A stretch of 16,951 bases of DNA from Planctomycetaceae bacterium (GCA_009776995.1 WRMR01000029.1:1-16951); one strand, 5' to 3'; positions 1 to 7,691 are shown, numbered from the stretch's first letter. A program made the numbers and translations. Notes: a model not told the origin generated them from the letters alone.

Positions 1-219
1 GAGCGAAAGGTATCGCAACCGCCCAAAAAGACACCTGCTCAGGATGAATCTCGTCTGTGCGATACTCAACCGGGAACTCATGCCGTAATCCTCCAAAAAA
101 AACTGGAAGTATGCGGTGTTCGCTCCGAGTGTCGTCTTGATGATTGCATTTCCTTTTGCATCTGTCAACGCACTGCATCGGGTGTAGTAAAAACCTCTTG
201 CGCGATTGGGCAAATTAGG
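1..219 (-). pseudogene. Partial coding fragment running off the left edge, probably frameshifted
   Basis: I do not recognise the family. On the minus strand a frame opens just after a TAA at 222-220 and reads LPNRARGFYYTR, then SALTDAKGNAIIKTTLGAN, without a stop. At an A8 homopolymer (95-102) the more protein-like frame seems to change: beyond it the neighbouring frame reads HEFPVEYRTDEIHPEQ and continues open to the window edge. The original frame also stays open but becomes rich in rare-looking Arg and Ser codons. That pattern suggests a frameshifted remnant, or a sequencing error in the homopolymer. Its beginning (LPNR..YYTR) is shared with the inverted copy at 2310-2381, so this is probably part of a duplicated, decayed gene. 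There is no obvious start codon with a ribosome binding site. Confidence 0.3.
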
Positions 220-250
220 TTAAACTGGCGATTTTGAGATTTCACCCCCT
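178..250 (-). repeat. Left copy of a ~72-bp imperfect inverted repeat (coding-derived)
   Basis: The reverse complement of this stretch matches 2310-2381 over about 72 bp at roughly 80-85% identity by eye. Shared blocks include GAAATCTCAAAA, TTGCCCAATCGC and TACTACACCCGA. Read on the minus strand it encodes GEISKSPV, then a stop, then LPNR...YYTR. The other copy reads DEISKPPV, then LPNR...YYTR, with no stop between. The differences preserve the reading frame, so both copies appear to descend from one coding sequence. Together they bracket the metallopeptidase gene in opposite orientations. Confidence 0.7.
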
Positions 251-272
251 ATTGATTTTTGAAGAGTCATCC

Positions 273-527
273 ATGGACCACGAAGCCGCCAAAACCCTTT
301 TTCTCGAACAAGCCGCCGCTTATGATGACGATTTGAAATCCGCCGCCGTGACCGCCCTAAGGCGCGTTTTGCAAATCGGTCACTTGCGTTTCCGGCTGCC
401 ATTCACGAAATCCGGTTATCCAGTTTCATCCCGTGGAATTTGTGACAAAATGAGTGGGTATGGAAGAATACTCACAAAATATTATGGCATTGGAAAAGAC
501 CAATGTGATACAGGGTTAGGCGGGTGA
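273..527 (+). pseudogene. Short ORF with a gene-like N-terminus, probable fragment
   Basis: From ATG 273 the first ~35 residues (MDHEAAKTLFLEQAAAYDDD onward) look genuinely protein coding: acidic and alanine-rich, helical, with many C- or G-ending codons. From about residue 36 the composition changes, with runs such as GYPVSSRGICDK that read like translated non-coding DNA. The frame then overlaps the 3' end of the convergent metallopeptidase gene by about 46 bp. There is no clear Shine-Dalgarno sequence. The simplest reading is the 5' end of a gene joined to unrelated sequence by a deletion or rearrangement. A real small helical protein of 84 residues cannot be excluded. The family is not recognised. 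Confidence 0.25.
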
Positions 528-2002
528 GTGACGACACGAAATTGCGCCGCGCCGGATTGAACCGCCAGTCCGAACGGCAAATCGGCAACAGGGTCATCAG
601 CTTGTTCGGTGACGATATGACTGTTGTAAAAAAATTGGAGTCTTTGTCCATCAGGTGAAGCAGTACGCTGGATTTCCAGCACATCCGCAGGGTTGTTCGT
701 GATATCCCCGCCATTCCGCATTTGCCGCCAAGAGGACAACATTTCCCATTGATTATGTGCAAAACGGACATGCCGCCATTCTGTGACGCCGTTTCCGGCC
801 TTGCGGAATTGCAACATCTCGAAACACTCACTGCTTTCGTAGCGAAACACCAGCCCAAGCACAGTCCGGTCAAGCAACGTTGTGACCTCGCAGTGCAAAA
901 GCACCGTCTCATCGATGCAACGCGATTGGTACGCCGGGTTTTGCACGATCAAAGCCGTTGAGTCGGAAATCCCGAACAGTTGCGGCCCGGTGTCTTCCCA
1001 ATGATTCCAAACCCATTGCCAGGGATGCTGGTGTTCGGCAACCCAATCAGCGAATTGCGACCAAGTCGGTTGGTTTGCTTCTTCCTCAAAGGCGGATTGC
1101 CAACTGCCGGACACATCGTTTTGCTTGAGCGACTCAAAAAATTGTGTCATTTCGTGGGGAAATTTTTCCACAAGAAACGCAGCCAATCCCCATGCCAGAG
1201 CGTATTCGTCGTAAACCGCATCGGCGTCTTGTTCTGTGCGTAACCGCTCGAAGCATTCCGAAACGCTGCCGGGTGCGAGTTCTTCGACAACATCATTTTT
1301 CGTCAACCGTTTAAGCAAAGCGTCAAGCCGTGCCGGGTGGTTTTCGAGCGTGACGCGCGGTAATTGTATTGCGTGCAGGGTTTGACCGTCCCACGTATGA
1401 AACGCCGCGTGATCGGCCAGCCCCTCGCAGAACCAAAGCGGCATTTTCGTGTAACGCGAGCCGAGCAGTTGCAGACAGTACCAGTGCGCGACTTCGTGCA
1501 GGACGACATGCCGGGAGTAATAATCGGTCGGCTGACGCCAGGTGAAAATGATGTTCGCGTCCGGGTGATAATACCCGCCTGACCCGATGGCTGAAGCGGG
1601 ATTCGCAATTCCATATTCCATGAGCCGTTGCAAATACGATGCCTTGCCTGCGCAGAGCAACAAAATCGGCTTTTGACCCAGCGGCGGTTGTGATGATGCA
1701 AGCGTTTGTCCGCCAAACAGCGGCGCATAAACCGCGTCCAGCTGTTCGATCAATTGTCCGAGGATCGCGTCCCAATCGGCAAGCGAAACAGGCTCCGCCT
1801 GCGAAGTCGGCTCGGCGATGACGAGAAAATGCCGCGTTTCAAGTTGCGGCCATACCTCCAACCCGACCGCAAAAATCGCGTTTTGCGGTAGAAAAAAGAG
1901 CAGGAAAAGGAGCTGCAAATGATTTCTCGCAGAGATCGCGGAAGCCGCAGAGGGATTTCTCTGCGATCTTTGTGCTTTCTGCGCGAAATAAACTTGGGAC
2001 AA
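482..2002 (-). CDS. Secreted HEXXH (gluzincin-like) metallopeptidase with C-terminal jelly-roll-like domain
   Basis: This is probably an exported zinc peptidase-like protein of up to 506 aa. A hydrophobic stretch at residues 29-46 (LQLLFLLFFLPQNAIFA) resembles a signal peptide. The zinc motif is H169-E170-V-A-H173, and the third ligand is likely E193 in WFCEGLADHAA, the spacing and EGLA context of the Peptidase_MA/DUF1570-like gluzincins known from planctomycetes. Residues ~355-490 (LGLVFRYESSECFEMLQFR; PFGLAVQSGAAQFRVV) resemble a concanavalin/DUF1080-type jelly roll that might bind glycan; this part is inference. The start is uncertain: there is no ATG near the N-terminus. TTG codons occur at 2002 and 1918, and residues 1-28 are encoded by CTCTGCG-type repetitive DNA, so translation may begin near 1918. 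The substrate is unknown. The gene stands alone, bracketed by inverted coding-fragment repeats. Confidence 0.75.
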   Translation of the reverse strand: MSQVYFAQKAQRSQRNPSAASAISARNHLQLLFLLFFLPQNAIFAVGLEVWPQLETRHFLVIAEPTSQAEPVSLADWDAILGQLIEQLDAVYAPLFGGQTLASSQPPLGQKPILLLCAGKASYLQRLMEYGIANPASAIGSGGYYHPDANIIFTWRQPTDYYSRHVVLHEVAHWYCLQLLGSRYTKMPLWFCEGLADHAAFHTWDGQTLHAIQLPRVTLENHPARLDALLKRLTKNDVVEELAPGSVSECFERLRTEQDADAVYDEYALAWGLAAFLVEKFPHEMTQFFESLKQNDVSGSWQSAFEEEANQPTWSQFADWVAEHQHPWQWVWNHWEDTGPQLFGISDSTALIVQNPAYQSRCIDETVLLHCEVTTLLDRTVLGLVFRYESSECFEMLQFRKAGNGVTEWRHVRFAHNQWEMLSSWRQMRNGGDITNNPADVLEIQRTASPDGQRLQFFYNSHIVTEQADDPVADLPFGLAVQSGAAQFRVVTHPPNPVSHWSFPMP

Positions 2003-2142
2003 TTTATTTTTTGGGGTGTAACCTTGAATTTACGTAATCCGGGCAGAATGGGTTAAAATTGATCTTGCAAAAGGATTCCATTTTTGGGATTGTAACGTTA
2101 ATTTCCACAACAAATTACAACCCACAAAAAAGAATCAGTGCC

Positions 2143-2280
2143 ATGAAGGCAGACATCATTGTCGATCAGGAAACGCAGAAAGTCAAGCTCATTTTGGATT
2201 GGAAGGCAGGAATTGTCGGGCCAAATTTGACCGCCGACGATGCCGAAATTTCTATAACCCCCTGTTTTAACCTAGGGTAA
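2143..2280 (+). pseudogene. 45-aa ORF, likely truncated 5' end of a gene
   Basis: ATG 2143 opens a 45-codon frame beginning MKADIIVDQETQKVKLILDW, a well-balanced alternation of charged and hydrophobic residues typical of a folded domain's first strands. It continues through AGIVGPNLTADDAEISITP and then ends abruptly in CFNLG and a TAA. The following sequence belongs to the repeated fragment described at 2301-2408. I infer a gene truncated by the rearrangement that placed the right inverted repeat here. The function is not recognised. An alternative TTG start at 2059 would add 28 residues of poor coding quality. A genuine small protein remains possible. Confidence 0.3.
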
Positions 2281-2300
2281 CGTGGTCCCCTTCAGCCTAA

Positions 2301-2408
2301 AGCCTCAACGGGGATGAAATCTCAAAACCGCCAGTAGAACCTCACTTGCCCAATCGCTCAACCAAGGTTTACTACACCCGAAACAGCGAAATGAAAAACG
2401 TGCAATGA
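2301..2408 (+). pseudogene. Decayed coding fragment carrying the right inverted repeat
   Basis: Between a TAA at 2298-2300 and a TGA at 2406-2408 lies an open 35-codon frame without an ATG near its beginning. It reads SLNGDEISKPPVEPHLPNR, then STKVYYTR. It matches the minus-strand frame of the 178-250 copy residue for residue at most positions (EISK.PV, LPNR, YYTR), which supports a coding origin. After YYTR the two copies diverge. This one stops after NSEMKNVQ, while the left one continues for more than 50 codons. It is a gene remnant and not a functional CDS. Confidence 0.4.
2310..2381 (+). repeat. Right copy of the ~72-bp imperfect inverted repeat
   Basis: This is the inverted counterpart of 178-250. 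The blocks GATGAAATCTCAAAA, TTGCCCAATCGC and TACTACACCCGA are shared, separated by scattered substitutions and one or two length differences. The two copies are 2.06 kb apart and enclose the metallopeptidase gene plus two other gene fragments. No target-site duplication was recognised next to either copy, so classic IS ends are not supported. Confidence 0.7.
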
Positions 2409-2428
2409 TTTCTCTGCGAAAAATGGCT

Positions 2429-2457
2429 TTGTCGCTTCAAGTTTTTTTTGGTATAAT
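2429..2457 (+). promoter_or_regulatory. Sigma-70-like promoter for the VWA gene
   Basis: TTGTCG (2429-2434), a 17-bp spacer and a perfect TATAAT (2452-2457) preceded by TGG, i.e. an extended -10. Predicted transcription would start near 2464, giving a ~110-nt leader that contains the palindromic element at 2473-2565. The same TGGTATAAT core precedes the TolQ-like and mcsB genes in this window. Confidence 0.55.
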
Positions 2458-2472
2458 ATGTTATTGATGACG

Positions 2473-2565
2473 TGAACATTTCGATCAGAGCCGCGAGAGC
2501 GAAATAACCGCTCCGTTTCCGTCGCGGCTCTAATTCATCGAGCAACTCTTTTTTGCACGAGTCCT
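2473..2565 (+). repeat. Dispersed palindromic element, copy A
   Basis: The element begins with TGAACATTTC and has AGAGCCGCGA (2487-2496) pairing with TCGCGGCTCT (2522-2531), plus an inner stem GAGCG/CGCTC (2497-2501 with 2509-2513). Compared with copy C the left arm lacks about 8 bp, leaving an unpaired block on the right side. The tail CAACT, T-run and GAGTCCT is shared with copies B and C and ends only 8 bp before the VWA start codon. It should be transcribed in the VWA mRNA leader, where it could hinder or shape translation initiation. Confidence 0.7.
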
Positions 2566-2573
2566 AAAACTCA

Positions 2574-3590
2574 ATGACGACGCGAAACGCACAATCGGAT
2601 CATGCGAACACGCTTCGCTTCCTTCGGCGGCTACAGAGCGTCATGCCTCCGTGGGGTGTTTCGCTGGCACTTCACGTTGTGCTGTTTTTGCTGTTGTTGG
2701 TGCTCGTGCCGACAGCTCATCGCCTCCGTTCCGCATCGGGGGATCGCGTGACGGAAAACGTTGGCATTGTGTTCGCCCCGGCAACTTCGGGTGGTACAGC
2801 ATCGCAAAGCTCCGTGGCATCACTACCGGAACAAGTAGCGCAACCCTCCGTTGCGGACATTGTCTCACAGCATCTCGACGAACTCGTCCCGCAACAACCA
2901 GCCGCACCGCTTGCGGTCATCGGCCCATCGCAATCGCCCGGATCCCCCTCGAACGCCAATTCCGCATCCGGTAGTCCATCGGGTGCGGTTGGTTCTGAGA
3001 GCAACATGCTTTCCGCCTCATTTATGGGGGCGCAAGGTACGGGCCGCAAATTCGTTTACGTCCTCGACCGTTCAAACAGCACAGGTTACGGTCAACGCCG
3101 CAGTCCGTTGTACGTGGCCAAAACCGAACTGCTTGCAAGCCTGCAAAGCATCGGCGAAACGAGTCTCCGCGAATCGAAGCCGATTCAGTTTCAGGTCATC
3201 TTTTTCAATCACGAAACGGCTGTGTTCAACATGACTGGTACTGGCGGTTCCGACAAAGCCGGTCGCCTGTTGCGCTACGACCAGACGATGCTCGACAAAG
3301 TGCAGCGTTTTCTCGGAGGCGTCATCCCCGACGGTGGCACGAAGCCGGAACCCGCCCTCATGCAAGCCATTCGTATGGGTGCCGATTGCATTTTCTTCAT
3401 GACCGATGGAAGCACACAACTTACCCCGGCACAACGGCAGCGCATCCGCGACATGGCCAAAGGAGTGCAAATCAACGTCGTCGAATACGGCACAGGGCCA
3501 AGCCGATCGCGCAACAACAGTCTCCGGCAACTCGCCATCGACCATCACGGTCACTACGTCTATGTCGATCTCTCGCAACGACCGCGATAA
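2574..3590 (+). CDS. Membrane-anchored VWA-domain protein
   Basis: The protein has 338 aa. Residues ~28-47 (GVSLALHVVLFLLLLVLVPT) form a single N-terminal transmembrane anchor after a basic N-terminus, with the bulk likely outside the cytoplasm. Residues ~60-155 are a Ser/Pro/Ala-rich linker. A von Willebrand factor A domain follows at ~158-335. Its metal-ion-dependent adhesion site looks intact: D165-R-S167-N-S169 (DxSxS), T256 in GGTKPEP, and D278 in FFMTDGS. Such domains bind protein partners through a divalent cation. In planctomycetes, VWA proteins of this build often sit beside TolQ/ExbB and ExbD genes. Here the convergent neighbour, 64 bp away, is a TolQ/ExbB-like gene, supporting a shared envelope role. 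ATG 2574 was chosen because it gives basic residues before the membrane segment; there is no strong Shine-Dalgarno sequence. The partner is unknown. Confidence 0.85.
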   Translation: MTTRNAQSDHANTLRFLRRLQSVMPPWGVSLALHVVLFLLLLVLVPTAHRLRSASGDRVTENVGIVFAPATSGGTASQSSVASLPEQVAQPSVADIVSQHLDELVPQQPAAPLAVIGPSQSPGSPSNANSASGSPSGAVGSESNMLSASFMGAQGTGRKFVYVLDRSNSTGYGQRRSPLYVAKTELLASLQSIGETSLRESKPIQFQVIFFNHETAVFNMTGTGGSDKAGRLLRYDQTMLDKVQRFLGGVIPDGGTKPEPALMQAIRMGADCIFFMTDGSTQLTPAQRQRIRDMAKGVQINVVEYGTGPSRSRNNSLRQLAIDHHGHYVYVDLSQRPR

Positions 3591-3654
3591 GAAAGATACA
3601 ACAGCGGCCGGGAACAAAGCGACATCATCGGCTATTTCGCGTGGGACGATTCGG

Positions 3655-4512
3655 TCACTGGGTTGACTCCGTTTTTTTCACGGCGAATTTGATCGGACGC
3701 AAAATTTGCTCGACGGTGAACGCGACATCGCCGGCCAGGGTCGTAACCCGGTTGGTCAGGAGCGAGTGAATCGCCAGCGTCGGAATGGCGACGAGCAGTC
3801 CTTCCACCGTCGTCACCAGCGCGAGGTAAATGCCCTCGGCCAGGTCGGCACCGCGTGCCATGCCGTCGGACAGCGACAGTTCGCGGAACGCAACGATCAT
3901 GCCGATAACCGTGCCGAGCAGTCCGAGCATCGGTGCGATGTTCCCGATGAGTGAAAGCCAATCGACTTTACGGTACAACCTGCCGGTCTGTTCGGCGAGT
4001 GCGTCTTCGGCGGCCTTTTCGACGTAATCCCAGTGTGACCACGGTTGCATCAACGCCGGGAGCATGACATTCGACAGGAAACCCGGATTGGCCTGGCACA
4101 ATTCGACGGCCTTCGCACGTTCACCCGATTTGACAAGCTGAAACAGTCGGTCGGCCAGTTCCTGCGGGATCAGTGCAGAACGGCGGATTGTGAGCAGATG
4201 CTCAATAATCAAGGCCCCGGCGGCAACGGAAAGCAGGATGATGACCCAGCCCACGATTCCGCCAGCGCGGATAATCGACCAAATCGAATCCGGTTTCGGA
4301 GCGTCGGTTGCATCACCACCGAAGTCAAACGTTACCGAATCATCCGGGACGCCACCGTTTGTAGGGGTTGAGACGCCGCTGGTTTCAGTGAGCAGGTCTT
4401 CAATGAGCGATGTGTCAAGGTTCTGCGTACCCTGCGAAAAGGCGAAACGTCCCGTAATCAATGCCAGGCAAACAAAAACGACAACAAGGATGTCATTGGT
4501 CGAAAGTTTCAT
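3655..4512 (-). CDS. MotA/TolQ/ExbB-family proton channel protein
   Basis: Counted from ATG 4512 the protein has 285 aa. Residues ~8-27 are a hydrophobic segment, probably a cleaved signal peptide, followed by an acidic Ser/Thr/Gly-rich linker (~28-75). Three transmembrane helices follow at ~85-107, ~187-209 and ~228-252, the TolQ/ExbB arrangement. The family signature is clear: NIAPMLGLLGTVIGMIVAF (191-209) and GIYLALVTTVEGLLVAIP (227-244). Members form pentameric inner-membrane channels that use the proton gradient to drive ExbD/TolR partners. No ExbD/TolR gene is adjacent; the convergent neighbour is a VWA protein. A TTG at 4530 would add six residues, but ATG 4512 directly precedes a typical signal sequence. 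A promoter lies at 4573-4600. Confidence 0.88.
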   Translation of the reverse strand: MKLSTNDILVVVFVCLALITGRFAFSQGTQNLDTSLIEDLLTETSGVSTPTNGGVPDDSVTFDFGGDATDAPKPDSIWSIIRAGGIVGWVIILLSVAAGALIIEHLLTIRRSALIPQELADRLFQLVKSGERAKAVELCQANPGFLSNVMLPALMQPWSHWDYVEKAAEDALAEQTGRLYRKVDWLSLIGNIAPMLGLLGTVIGMIVAFRELSLSDGMARGADLAEGIYLALVTTVEGLLVAIPTLAIHSLLTNRVTTLAGDVAFTVEQILRPIKFAVKKTESTQ

Positions 4513-4572
4513 TGGCAACGATGAGGGCAAGAGCTTTGAGAATGGTTCAGAAAGACAACTTCAATGCGTCTG

Positions 4573-4600
4573 ATTATACCATAAAGCATCCGTTGATCAA
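4573..4600 (-). promoter_or_regulatory. Sigma-70-like promoter for the TolQ/ExbB-like gene
   Basis: On the minus strand, TTGATC (4600-4595), a 16-bp spacer and a perfect TATAAT (4578-4573) with TGG just upstream (extended -10). Transcription would start about 55 nt before ATG 4512. The palindromic element copy B lies immediately upstream. Confidence 0.55.
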
Positions 4601-4637
4601 ATACGGATTTTTCTTTCCCACAGATTCTCCCTCTCTC

Positions 4638-4730
4638 AGGACTCACGAAAAAATCAGTTGTTTGATCAGCCAGAGCCGCGACGGTCACGGAGCGGCCATT
4701 CCGCATGGCAACTCTCACGGCTCCGATTCT
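4638..4730 (-). repeat. Dispersed palindromic element, copy B (minus orientation)
   Basis: On the minus strand one arm is well conserved, pairing class CAGAGCCGCGACGG...GGAGCGG (plus coordinates 4671-4696). The other arm is decayed but recognisable (GGAGCCG near 4717-4725). The tail CAAC, ACTGA, T6 and GAGTCCT (plus 4638-4660) matches copies A and C. It lies between the stop of the DUF1573 gene (4741) and the promoter of the TolQ-like gene. It could affect mRNA ends of the upstream gene, though no clean terminator stem followed by a T-run is seen. Confidence 0.6.
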
Positions 4731-4740
4731 TGCAGGTATC

Positions 4741-7611
4741 TCAACGAAAATTGGGTGCCGGTGCCATCATGGGCGTGTTTGGCACAACCGGGGCTGGCGG
4801 AACGGCCAGTTGTCGGGATGCCTGTGGAGCTTGCGCAATACGTGTGCTTTGCGGTTGAACAGGCTGCCCGGCGGCCTGGCGTTGTTGTGCTTGCTGTTGT
4901 TGCATGGCACGCTGTTGCATCAATGCTTGTTGCTGTATCTGTTGTTGCGTCAATGGGTTCGGAGCGGGTTGTTGCGGCATGACGCGCTGTTGCATGTTGG
5001 CCGAAGGCAGTTGCGCTGTCTGCCGGGGTGGTGTTCCTGTGGGAATCGGCGTCCCATTGGCAATGACCGCCGGGCTGTTATTCCGCTGCGGCTGACCCGG
5101 CGGCGTACCCATACGCGGCAAATCCCCTGGCGAAGGAAGCCGTTCCCGGGAAGGCGTGGCCGCATTCATTCGCGAATTCACGTCAATCGGCGGCATCAGT
5201 TCCCGGGGGAGGTGAAAGTCCGGGTCATCGTCAAAAAATTCAACATCTTCCAACTCCAAATCTTCTCCGGCTTTGGAAGGAATTGTCACGAGTTGACCGT
5301 TCAACGCAACGAGGTTTTCCGGTTCGAGCGGTTGCAGTTCCATGGGCGTCAGGTCACCGCTCTGCTCACTCCCGTTATCATCCGGCATTGGTTCCCGGGG
5401 CGTCACTTGTGCAATCTTTTCGTTTGACGTGTCCACATCGGCCTGTATCGTTTTCCTAAGCAATGTGTCAAGTAAACCGCTGTCGATTTCCTCCTGAGAA
5501 TTCGCTGCCATGTCGGACGGCAAATTTTCCGGTAATTTTTCGGCAACCCGTGGCTTCACCTCCTGCGGTTCCTGTTTTTGGGGAGAAACAACGGGCACCG
5601 GCAGGGGTGGAACCGCCGATGGTTGGGTTGCCGGTTTCATGCCGGGGACAGGAGGAACCTTGGGAGGCTCCGCAATAGGTACGGCACGCGCGACGCGAGT
5701 CGCGGCTTCCTGCGGAGGCGTATCCAGTGACGCTGATTTTCCGTCATCGTCAGTTGTGTTTTTGGGTTCACCGACAAGTTCAAACATTTCCGAAACGGCA
5801 ACCGGCGTCGCTTTCGATTCCGTGAACGCCGCCAGGTTGTCTTTCACGGACGGTTTTGAAAATGACAACCCCTGGAGTTGGGAAATCTCCACAGACGAAC
5901 GCTCAGGCGGTATCAAACGACTGAGGACATCCGCATGACGATCGTCCGTTTCCGGAGTGTTGCGAAGCGAAGGCGTTTGCTGTTGATGCGGGGCCGCAGC
6001 GTCAATCACCACAAAATCGGAGATTTCGGAGAGAGACGTGTCCTCCTGCTGGAGTGAAGGGACAGGTGATATTCGGGATTGAACTTCCTTGCTTGCGTTT
6101 TCATCCGACGGTTCGCCACTCGTATCTTGAGAAACGACTTCATCCCAATCAATCACTGGCGGTTCGTTGGCAGGAACTTGCTGCAAGGTTATTTTTTCCG
6201 GTTCCCTCCGTACAGCCATTGGGGATGGCGTCGCCGTGTCGGAGCCATCAGGGTTTGCCGTCGATGCGTTTGGCATAAGCCGGGGCACCGGCGTGAGTTT
6301 TTCCGCCGTCAGAATTTCCTCCTGCTGTGGGTCAGTGACATCATCTTCCTCGGACAAATTGATTTGTGGCGGTGCCAAAGTCTCCGAGCGCAATGCGATG
6401 TTTTCCCGGCGATCGGCAGGAACATCGTCGTTTGGTTTTTTCGCCGTCTCATTCGAGGACGCCTGTTCTTTCGACGACAATCGAATTTGCATTCGCGCTG
6501 TGTTATCCGCTATTTCGGCAACCCGGGGACTCTCGGTGTCGGGTGATAATTCATCGGCTTGCCTCCGTTGCTTTGACCTCTCGGCCAACCGCTGTTCGTC
6601 ATAGACCATGCCCTGGGTCACCAATTGCAACTGCTGCTGACCGGAAAGCGTGGTTTGAATGATTATCGGTTCCGTCAATTCCCCAAGTGTTGCATCGGCG
6701 GCGAAAGTAATCGGCAAAACATGGGTGGTGTTTTCTTTGTTCGCCAGGACAAATTGAAACCGAGGGTCTTTGGAAGTGATCCGCGTGATCTTGAAAGCAA
6801 CGTCACTCCGCAAGACGATGTTCTTTTTGACCGTTTCCCCGGGTTGGACGAAACCGATGACCAATGGCGAAGGCTTTGCCACCAGCGGGGTGGTCACATA
6901 TCCATGCACGGGTAGCGTCACAACCGAAGCGTTGGAATTGGTGTCATTGGTGATAAAACGCACCATGTCATGCACATAACCGCTGGGCATGGTGTCGAGA
7001 ATTGTGACCGTGATACTGTAAAGAACACGTCCGTTTTGGCGCCCGACCTCATCGGCCTGGACATTAATGTGCGGATTTTCGCGTTCGATTTTGATCAGCT
7101 CCCAATTGGGCTTCCCGGCATATTGCAAGGTCAATTTTTTGACAACGCTTTTGCCTTCACGAATGGAGCCAAACTCAACCACTCCCGGTTTGATAATAAC
7201 ATCCGGGCGAATGTAAGAAGTCACCTGCAATTGCACTTCAGCGCGAATGGGTTGATTGCCGTTTTTGGCCTGGATGACAACGGTGAGAGTTGCGGATTTA
7301 TCACCTTTGTGTTGACCGTCCGTGTTCAATTTTGCAACGATTTCGCCTGTTTCACCTTTCTTGATGGCATTTTTGGGCCATGACGGAGTTGTACAACCAC
7401 AGGACGACGTGACCGCCACGATGTGAATATCTTCAAGATATGGATTTTTGAACTTAAATCTGTGAACCGCCTCAACACCAATGGCGACACTGCCGAAGCT
7501 ATGTCGGCGTTCTTCAAACATGTCTTCGGCCCATTTCTGTGCGAAAACATGGGTGGTGACCACGAATTGGATGGCATAAAAAGCCAGTATCAAGAGCAAA
7601 TTCTTTTTCAT
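4741..7611 (-). CDS. Large exported DUF1573-domain protein with Pro/Gln-rich tail
   Basis: From ATG 7611 the protein has 956 aa. Residues 1-24 form a signal peptide (MKKNLLLILAFYAIQF..HVFA) with cleavage likely before QKW. A DUF1573 (ASH/MSP-like Ig fold) domain spans ~35-130 with the hallmark SSCGCTTP (C71, C73) and KKGETGEIVAKLNTDG. Two more Ig-like segments follow, ~140-240 (VEFGSIREGKSVVKKLTL) and ~248-336 (VIGFVQPGETVKKNIVLR). Residues ~345-956 are predicted disordered: acidic, Ser/Thr/Pro-rich, then strongly Gln-rich near 860-920. DUF1573 proteins are exported and their role is unclear. An in-frame TTG at 7686 would add 25 residues, but they would mask the signal peptide. The gene stands alone and is divergent from the receiver/kinase pair. 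Confidence 0.82.
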   Translation of the reverse strand: MKKNLLLILAFYAIQFVVTTHVFAQKWAEDMFEERRHSFGSVAIGVEAVHRFKFKNPYLEDIHIVAVTSSCGCTTPSWPKNAIKKGETGEIVAKLNTDGQHKGDKSATLTVVIQAKNGNQPIRAEVQLQVTSYIRPDVIIKPGVVEFGSIREGKSVVKKLTLQYAGKPNWELIKIERENPHINVQADEVGRQNGRVLYSITVTILDTMPSGYVHDMVRFITNDTNSNASVVTLPVHGYVTTPLVAKPSPLVIGFVQPGETVKKNIVLRSDVAFKITRITSKDPRFQFVLANKENTTHVLPITFAADATLGELTEPIIIQTTLSGQQQLQLVTQGMVYDEQRLAERSKQRRQADELSPDTESPRVAEIADNTARMQIRLSSKEQASSNETAKKPNDDVPADRRENIALRSETLAPPQINLSEEDDVTDPQQEEILTAEKLTPVPRLMPNASTANPDGSDTATPSPMAVRREPEKITLQQVPANEPPVIDWDEVVSQDTSGEPSDENASKEVQSRISPVPSLQQEDTSLSEISDFVVIDAAAPHQQQTPSLRNTPETDDRHADVLSRLIPPERSSVEISQLQGLSFSKPSVKDNLAAFTESKATPVAVSEMFELVGEPKNTTDDDGKSASLDTPPQEAATRVARAVPIAEPPKVPPVPGMKPATQPSAVPPLPVPVVSPQKQEPQEVKPRVAEKLPENLPSDMAANSQEEIDSGLLDTLLRKTIQADVDTSNEKIAQVTPREPMPDDNGSEQSGDLTPMELQPLEPENLVALNGQLVTIPSKAGEDLELEDVEFFDDDPDFHLPRELMPPIDVNSRMNAATPSRERLPSPGDLPRMGTPPGQPQRNNSPAVIANGTPIPTGTPPRQTAQLPSANMQQRVMPQQPAPNPLTQQQIQQQALMQQRAMQQQQAQQRQAAGQPVQPQSTRIAQAPQASRQLAVPPAPVVPNTPMMAPAPNFR

Positions 7612-7672
7612 AATGACACGCTGAAAAAGCATAAAAAACCAATGGGAAGTACTGCTGATTTGCGATAATAAT

Positions 7673-7691
7673 CGCCCGTAAATCACGGGCG
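7673..7691 (-). promoter_or_regulatory. Perfect 7-bp stem-loop in the DUF1573 gene leader
   Basis: CGCCCGT (7673-7679) pairs with ACGGGCG (7685-7691) around a 5-nt loop. It lies about 62 bp upstream of ATG 7611, within the likely 5' leader or promoter. No T-run follows on either strand, so it is more likely an operator or a leader structure than a terminator. Confidence 0.45.

Noticed and set aside
178..2381. Complete insertion sequence with terminal inverted repeats
   Set aside because: The inverted copies read as coding fragments, the enclosed gene is a peptidase and not a transposase, and no target duplication was seen.
3072..3617. 181-codon minus-strand open frame opposite the VWA gene
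   Set aside because: The plus strand carries intact MIDAS residues in frame; the antisense frame has no motif and reflects codon bias.
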